Shown here: positions 6,550 through 10,180 of the stretch, piece after piece | Position numbering within the stretch: position 1 is the stretch's first letter | How the letters are laid out: every line of letters starts with the position of its first letter | Origin: an uncultured Burkholderiales bacterium | GTDB lineage: Bacteria > Pseudomonadota > Gammaproteobacteria > Burkholderiales > Thiobacillaceae | Length of the DNA: 10,180 nucleotides | Assembly: GCA_937925755.1 (NCBI GenBank) | Contig: CALAMX010000044.1 | Location: forward strand, 1 to 10,180 | Reading direction: 5' to 3' | The notes under the pieces: model-generated | The model's database searches: none | The model's input: the letters and a program-made list of their open reading frames with translations, nothing else | What the model was told of the DNA's origin: nothing | Made by a program: the position numbers and the translations under genes

Positions 6550-6626
6550 TGGGGCGACGGATGGGGATCGAACCCACGACACCTGGAGCCACAATCCAGT
6601 GCTCTACCAACTGAGCTACCGCCGCC
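6550..6626 (-). tRNA. tRNA-His(GTG)
   Basis: Full cloverleaf of 77 bases. The 7-bp acceptor stem (GCGGCGG with CCGTCGC, one G-U pair) is preceded by the encoded extra G at -1, which faces C73. That is the hallmark identity element of bacterial tRNA-His, recognised by histidyl-tRNA synthetase. The anticodon loop TTGTGGC sits on the stem CTGGA/TCCAG. The T-loop is TTCGATC and the 3' CCA is encoded. It is the last tRNA of a three-gene minus-strand cluster, 10 bases after tRNA-Arg. Confidence 0.97.
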
Positions 6627-6636
6627 ACTATTGATC

Positions 6637-6713
6637 TGGCCTGCCCGACAGGGATCGAACCTGTAACCCCCAGCTTAGAAGGCTGGTGCTCTATCCGATT
6701 GAGCTACGGGCAG
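6637..6713 (-). tRNA. tRNA-Arg(TCT)
   Basis: Full cloverleaf of 77 bases with encoded CCA. The anticodon stem is CCAGC/GCTGG with loop CTTCTAA, so the anticodon is TCT, reading AGA and AGG. The T-arm is ACAGG, TTCGATC, CCTGT. The acceptor stem CTGCCCG pairs perfectly with CGGGCAG, giving C1-G72, which is less usual than G1-C72 for elongator tRNAs. The discriminator is G73, which fits arginine identity. It lies between tRNA-Pro and tRNA-His in the same orientation. Confidence 0.96.
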
Positions 6714-6752
6714 TTCTCCCGCGGGCAGTGAAGCCTGGTAGTACGCTTTTGG

Positions 6753-6831
<79 letters not shown>

Positions 6832-6841
6832 AAGGCTGGAC

Positions 6842-6870
6842 ATTATGCCGCGTCGGCGCGGTGAAATCAA
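6842..6870 (-). promoter_or_regulatory. Sigma70-type promoter of the tRNA Pro-Arg-His cluster
   Basis: On the minus strand TTGATT (6865-6870) and CATAAT (6842-6847) are separated by exactly 17 bases. The start would fall just before the tRNA-Pro 5' end at 6831. The spacer and the region after the -10 (GTCCAGCC) are GC-rich; a GC-rich discriminator is typical of stable-RNA promoters under stringent control, which is inferred here. Confidence 0.7.
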
Positions 6871-6917
6871 TGTGACCTCGGTTAGAATTTCGGTTTCATG
6901 CTCCATCACAACGTAAC

Positions 6918-7772
6918 ATGAACGCCCGTATCCTCGACGGCAAGGCACTGGCCGATCGACTCCTAGACGACATCGCGCAGCAGATCGAGCAACGGCAAGC
7001 GAGCGGCCGGCCAGCGCCGGGGCTCGCCGTGATCCTGGTCGGCGATGACCCTGCCTCGGCCATCTATGTGCGCAACAAGCGGCGTGCCTGTGAACGGGTT
7101 GGGGTGCGCTCCCTCGCCTATGACCTGCCGGCCGCAACGGGTCAGGATGAGCTTCTTGCCCTGATCGATCACCTCAATGCAGACCCCGAGGTGGACGGCA
7201 TCTTGGTCCAGGCACCGCTACCGCCGCAGATCGACAGCGAGACAGTCATCGAGCGCATCCTGCCCGAGAAGGACGTGGACGGATTTCACCCGTATAACAT
7301 TGGCCGGCTCGCGGTGCGCATGCCCGTCTTGCGCCCCTGTACACCCTACGGGGTGATGCACCTGTTGGCCGCCACCGGCGAGGTGCTGCGCGGACGGCAT
7401 GCGGTGGTGGTGGGGGCCTCCAATCACGTCGGCCGGCCCATGGCCCTGGAGCTGCTCATGGCCGGTTGCACCGTGACCGTGTGCCACAGCGCTACGTTGG
7501 ATCTCGCCAACCATGTGGCCCAGGCCGACATCGTGGTGGCTGCCGTGGGGAGGCCTGAGCTGGTCAAGGGAGAGTGGATCAAAACGGGGGCCATCGTCAT
7601 CGACGTGGGCATCAATCGGCTCGCCGACGGCCGTCTGGTTGGCGACGTGGCGTTTGCCGCAGCGCGCGAGCGTGCCGCCTGGATCACCCCCGTGCCGGGA
7701 GGCGTTGGCCCCATGACGGTGGCCACCCTGCTCGCCAACACCTTGGAGGCAGCCCAGCGGCGGCGGCCCTGA
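6918..7772 (+). CDS. folD: Bifunctional methylenetetrahydrofolate dehydrogenase/methenyltetrahydrofolate cyclohydrolase FolD
   Basis: Cytoplasmic enzyme interconverting 5,10-methylene-, 5,10-methenyl- and 10-formyl-tetrahydrofolate with NADP(+), supplying one-carbon units for purine synthesis and initiator formylation. The length of 284 residues is standard. Conserved features are YVRNKRRAC with Tyr50 and catalytic Lys54, GILVQAPLP with Gln98, KDVDGFHPYNIGRL with Asp121, PCTPYG, the dinucleotide-binding loop GASNHVGRPM (usually GASNIVGRP, so His replaces Ile), INRLADGRLVGDV and ITPVPGGVGPMT near the C-terminus. These positions coincide with E. coli FolD. The ATG at 6918 gives the family start MNARILDGKAL but has no visible Shine-Dalgarno; a seven-codon reading frame ends on it through an ATGA overlap. 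It diverges from the tRNA cluster and ends 22 bases from the convergent cbbY-like gene. Confidence 0.97.
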   Translation: MNARILDGKALADRLLDDIAQQIEQRQASGRPAPGLAVILVGDDPASAIYVRNKRRACERVGVRSLAYDLPAATGQDELLALIDHLNADPEVDGILVQAPLPPQIDSETVIERILPEKDVDGFHPYNIGRLAVRMPVLRPCTPYGVMHLLAATGEVLRGRHAVVVGASNHVGRPMALELLMAGCTVTVCHSATLDLANHVAQADIVVAAVGRPELVKGEWIKTGAIVIDVGINRLADGRLVGDVAFAAARERAAWITPVPGGVGPMTVATLLANTLEAAQRRRP

Positions 7773-7794
7773 ACTCGGACTCTCTGCGCCTGCC

Positions 7795-8556
7795 CTATGC
7801 GCCGGCGTGCCAGGCGCGCAGGCGCGCGACGTCTACCCAGCCTGTCTCACCCACACCGATGGCGTCCAGACGGGTATAGGGCGCGTGGGGCTCACCCAGA
7901 TCGGTCAGCACGGCGAGCGCCCCGCTAAAGTCGTGCCTGCGTGTGTAGTCGTTCACCGTGACGATGGTCTTGATGCCCGCCGCCTGCGCCGCGCGTAGTC
8001 CGTTTCCCGAGTCCTCGAAGGCCAGGCATTCATCTGGCGCGAGACCGAGCCGCTCGATGGCCCAGAGATAGATGTCCGGCGCCGGTTTCTTGGCCGGGAC
8101 GATGTCACCGGCGGCGATCACCGCGAACCACTGCTCGCCGTCTGCGGCCAGGCTATGCCGAAGAAGGGCGGTGACATTGTCCGGCGTGGTGGTGGTGGCG
8201 ATGCCCAGGACGAGACCGGCGGCGCGTGCCTCCGCGAGCAAGCGCTTGACGCCTGGGCGCAGTGGGATGCCGCCTTCGGCCAGTATGCGGGTATAGTAGC
8301 GGGTCTTGGCCCGGTGCAGCTTTGCCACCAGGTCGTCGAAATCTGCCGGGCGCGGCCAGTCAGGCCGGTAACGCTCGACATAGTGGCGCATGCGCTCCTT
8401 GCCGCCGGTGATCGCCAGCAATTCACCGTACAGCGCGACATCCCACACCCAATCCAAGCCATATTCCCGGAAGGCCGCATTGAAGGCGTTGCGGTGTCCG
8501 TCGCGCTCGGTGTCGGCCAGGGTGCCGTCGACATCGAACAACAGGGCTTTCAACAT
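7795..8556 (-). CDS. cbbY: HAD-superfamily phosphatase, CbbY type
   Basis: 253-residue cytoplasmic sugar-phosphate phosphatase. CbbY proteins characterised in autotrophs remove phosphate from xylulose-1,5-bisphosphate, an inhibitory by-product of Rubisco. HAD motifs are complete: motif I FDVDGTLADTE with nucleophile Asp8 and acid/base Asp10, motif II IATTTTPDNV, motif III with PAKKPAPDIY, and motif IV AFEDSGNGLRAAQAAG. The cap contains ITGGKERM and LHRAKTRYY, which resemble CbbY more than general beta-phosphoglucomutases. The ATG at 8556 has GAGAG about 6-7 bases upstream and gives the usual short lead (MLKALLFD); the GTG at 8568 would add four residues. It is convergent with folD and divergent from the 160-residue gene. 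No Calvin-cycle genes are in view, so the physiological substrate remains inferred. Confidence 0.85.
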   Translation of the reverse strand: MLKALLFDVDGTLADTERDGHRNAFNAAFREYGLDWVWDVALYGELLAITGGKERMRHYVERYRPDWPRPADFDDLVAKLHRAKTRYYTRILAEGGIPLRPGVKRLLAEARAAGLVLGIATTTTPDNVTALLRHSLAADGEQWFAVIAAGDIVPAKKPAPDIYLWAIERLGLAPDECLAFEDSGNGLRAAQAAGIKTIVTVNDYTRRHDFSGALAVLTDLGEPHAPYTRLDAIGVGETGWVDVARLRAWHAGA

Positions 8557-8637
8557 CGTGTCTCTCACGTGCAGAGGTTGTCAAACGCGGGGGCATCGGA
8601 AACAATGGGCGCCCTCGCCCGAATTCATGTATCGGCC

Positions 8638-9120
8638 ATGACCCAATCTGCGGATGCCCTGCCCGACGTCAATCCCGAGTTCGACGCGCTGTTCAACGGG
8701 ACCCTCGTGAGCCTGCTCACCTGGGAGCAGCTCGACCGGTTCTGGCAACACCTGGATCCGAACGGCGGCTGGTATCTTTACGCACTGGGCGAGCCGCGGC
8801 CAAATGCACCCGCTGCGGCAGCGCAGGTGCAGGCCTTCATCCGTGAAATCGACGCCCTGCTGCGGCGGGAGCACCACGAGGACTATTGCGGCATCGTCTA
8901 CACCGACGACCCGGGCAATCCACGCCTGGTCAAGATTTATGACCCTAACCACCTGGGCACCTCCTGCGGTTCGAGCAAGGTGCGCATTCTACCGGGCTGG
9001 GTGATGAGCCGCATGCCACCCTCGGACCTCGCGCCCAGCCATCACGTACCGCAGAACCGCCGCCGCTGGTGGCAGGGCTTGATGGATCTGGTGCGCGGCG
9101 TGGAGAGCGGTTCGCGCTGA
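8638..9120 (+). CDS. Conserved-looking soluble protein of unknown function, 160 residues
   Basis: I do not recognise this family. The protein is soluble, with no signal peptide or membrane span. It opens with NPEFDALFNGTLVSLLTWEQ and LDRFWQHLDPNGGWYLYALGE, has an Ala-rich helix leading into QVQAFIREIDALLRREHHEDY, and a distinctive block YCGIVYTDDPGNPRLVKIYD followed by HLGTSCGSSKVRILPGWVMSRMPPSDL. Cys84 and Cys110 and several aromatic and acidic residues are in these blocks. The basic tail contains RRRWWQGL. The chosen ATG at 8638 and the alternative at 8605 (11 residues longer) both lack a good ribosome-binding site; anything earlier would run through cbbY on the opposite strand. The stop is 9 bases from the end of convergent pnp. 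Confidence 0.78.
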   Translation: MTQSADALPDVNPEFDALFNGTLVSLLTWEQLDRFWQHLDPNGGWYLYALGEPRPNAPAAAAQVQAFIREIDALLRREHHEDYCGIVYTDDPGNPRLVKIYDPNHLGTSCGSSKVRILPGWVMSRMPPSDLAPSHHVPQNRRRWWQGLMDLVRGVESGSR

Positions 9121-9129
9121 GGCTCGAGC

Positions 9130-10180
9130 TCAGCTGGCTGCGGTCTCCTCCGCGGCCTTCGCTGGCGGCTCGATGAGCGCTTTCATGGACAGGCGCAGCC
9201 GGCCTTTTTCGTCCGCCTCCAGGACCTTGACGCGCACCGTCTGCCCTTCCTTGAGGTGGTCGGAGACGGAATTGACTCGCTCGTGGGCGATCTGCGAGAT
9301 GTGCAGCAGTCCGTCCTTGCCCGGTAGCACATTGACGATCGCACCGAAGTCCAAGATCTTGAGCACGGTACCCTCGTAGACGCGACCCACCTCCACTTCG
9401 GCGGTGATGTCCTCGATGCGTTTTTTCGCCGCCTCGCCAGCCTCCTGGCTGACACAGGCGATCTTCACCGTGCCATCGTCATCGATGTCGATCTGGGTGT
9501 TGGTCTCCTCGGTGATCGCCCGGATCACCGCCCCGCCTTTACCGATCACATCACGGATCTTTTCCGGGTTGATCTTCATGGTAATGATACGCGGGGCGAA
9601 CTCGCTCATCTCCTGGCGCGGGCCGGCGATGGCCTGCTGCATCAGCTTCAGGATGTGCAGCCGCGCCTCGCGCGCTTGGGCCAACGCCACCTGCATGATC
9701 TCCTTAGTGATGCCCTGGATCTTGATGTCCATCTGCAGGGCATTGACCCCGCGGCTGGTGCCGGCGACCTTGAAGTCCATGTCGCCGAGGTGGTCCTCGT
9801 CACCGAGGATGTCGGTCAGCACTGCGAAGCGGTTGCCCTCCTTGATGAGGCCCATGGCCACGCCGGCGACGTGATCTTTCATCGGTACGCCGGCATCCAT
9901 CAGGGCCAGGCTGCCGCCGCAGACCGATGCCATGGAGCTGGATCCGTTCGACTCGGTGATCTCGGAGACGACGCGTATGGTGTAGCCGAATTCCTCCTTG
10001 CTCGGCAGGCAGGCCGCAAGCGCCCGTTTGGCCAACCGCCCGTGGCCGATCTCGCGGCGCTTCGGCGCGCCCACGCGACCGGTCTCGCCGGTGGCGAAAG
10101 GCGGCATGTTGTAGTGCAGCATGAAGCGCTCGGTGTATTCGCCGGTGAGCGCATCGATGATCTGCTCGTCCCGCCCGGTG
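9130..10180 (-). CDS. pnp: Polyribonucleotide nucleotidyltransferase (PNPase), C-terminal half, N-terminus beyond window
   Basis: 3'-to-5' phosphorolytic exoribonuclease and RNA degradosome partner. About 349 residues are visible, against roughly 700 in a full protein; the coding frame runs off the right edge. The second RNase PH core includes FMLHYNMPPFATGETGR, KRREIGHGRLAKRAL, VVSEITESNGSSSMASVCGG and DILGDEDHLGDMDFKVAG, which holds the catalytic aspartates. The KH domain has IRDVIGKGGAVIRAITEET with the GKGG loop. The S1 domain runs from VGRVYEGTVLKILDFGAIVNV to GRLRLSMKAL. The tail is short (EPPAKAAEETAAS). It ends in TGA at 9132-9130, convergent with the 160-residue gene 9 bases away, with no obvious terminator in between. 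RppH in the same window acts at the other end of mRNA decay, but the two are not in one operon. Confidence 0.98.
   Translation of the reverse strand, partial: TGRDEQIIDALTGEYTERFMLHYNMPPFATGETGRVGAPKRREIGHGRLAKRALAACLPSKEEFGYTIRVVSEITESNGSSSMASVCGGSLALMDAGVPMKDHVAGVAMGLIKEGNRFAVLTDILGDEDHLGDMDFKVAGTSRGVNALQMDIKIQGITKEIMQVALAQAREARLHILKLMQQAIAGPRQEMSEFAPRIITMKINPEKIRDVIGKGGAVIRAITEETNTQIDIDDDGTVKIACVSQEAGEAAKKRIEDITAEVEVGRVYEGTVLKILDFGAIVNVLPGKDGLLHISQIAHERVNSVSDHLKEGQTVRVKVLEADEKGRLRLSMKALIEPPAKAAEETAAS

Noticed and set aside
6347..6628. Minus-strand frame reading MAAVAQLVEHWIVAPGVV
   Set aside because: This is the well-known artefact of translating a tRNA gene; it covers tRNA-His and the hairpin region.
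8579..8584. Perfect TTGACA on the minus strand upstream of cbbY
   Set aside because: With a normal 16-18-base spacer the -10 would fall on the start codon with a poor match, and transcription would begin inside the gene.
8155..8637. N-terminal extension of the 160-residue gene frame across cbbY
   Set aside because: These 161 codons are the antisense of the secure cbbY-like gene. The recognisable protein begins near the ATG at 8638 or 8605.

Overview
This window is ordinary, gene-dense, high-GC chromosomal DNA from a proteobacterium, most likely Betaproteobacteria or a related Gammaproteobacterium. The evidence is the set of housekeeping proteins (Mrp, RppH, ProS with a YbaK-type editing insertion, FolD, PNPase), all close to the proteobacterial forms, and tRNA genes with encoded CCA ends. 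A CbbY-type phosphatase is a weak hint of Calvin-cycle carbon fixation, but no cbb genes are present to confirm it. I saw no phage, insertion sequence, CRISPR array, rRNA or plasmid function.

Layout. The left end (1-650, minus) holds the N-terminal two thirds or so of an Mrp/ApbC iron-sulfur carrier ATPase, cut by the window edge. A 286-base gap with a perfect inverted repeat follows. Next is a minus-strand run, listed in transcription order: a spermidine-synthase-like methyltransferase-fold protein (3265-4020), rppH (2612-3148), a two-CBS-domain protein (1981-2574), an unrecognised 121-residue protein (1614-1979) and a proline-rich, probably exported protein (937-1617). The last three are packed with 1-base spacing and then an ATGA stop/start overlap, which suggests translational coupling.

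proS (4057-5790, plus) diverges from the spermidine-synthase-like gene across only 36 bases. It overlaps by 31 bases a small exported lytic transglycosylase gene (5760-6410). A minus-strand tRNA cluster follows, transcribed Pro(TGG), Arg(TCT), His(GTG), with a well-formed sigma70-type promoter at 6842-6870. folD (6918-7772, plus) diverges from it. folD converges with a cbbY-like HAD phosphatase gene (7795-8556, minus). That gene diverges from an unrecognised 160-residue gene (8638-9120, plus), which ends 9 bases from the stop codon of a convergent pnp gene (9130 to the right edge, minus, C-terminal half only).

The genes mostly serve translation (ProS, three tRNAs), RNA turnover (RppH removes 5' pyrophosphate and PNPase degrades from the 3' end), one-carbon metabolism (FolD), Fe-S cluster delivery (Mrp) and wall remodelling (lytic transglycosylase). 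The less explained parts are the CBS/121-residue/proline-rich cassette behind rppH, the spermidine-synthase homologue that lacks recognisable polyamine-site motifs, and the unknown gene beside pnp. I did not find convincing evidence for a new multi-gene system; the findings are modest leads.
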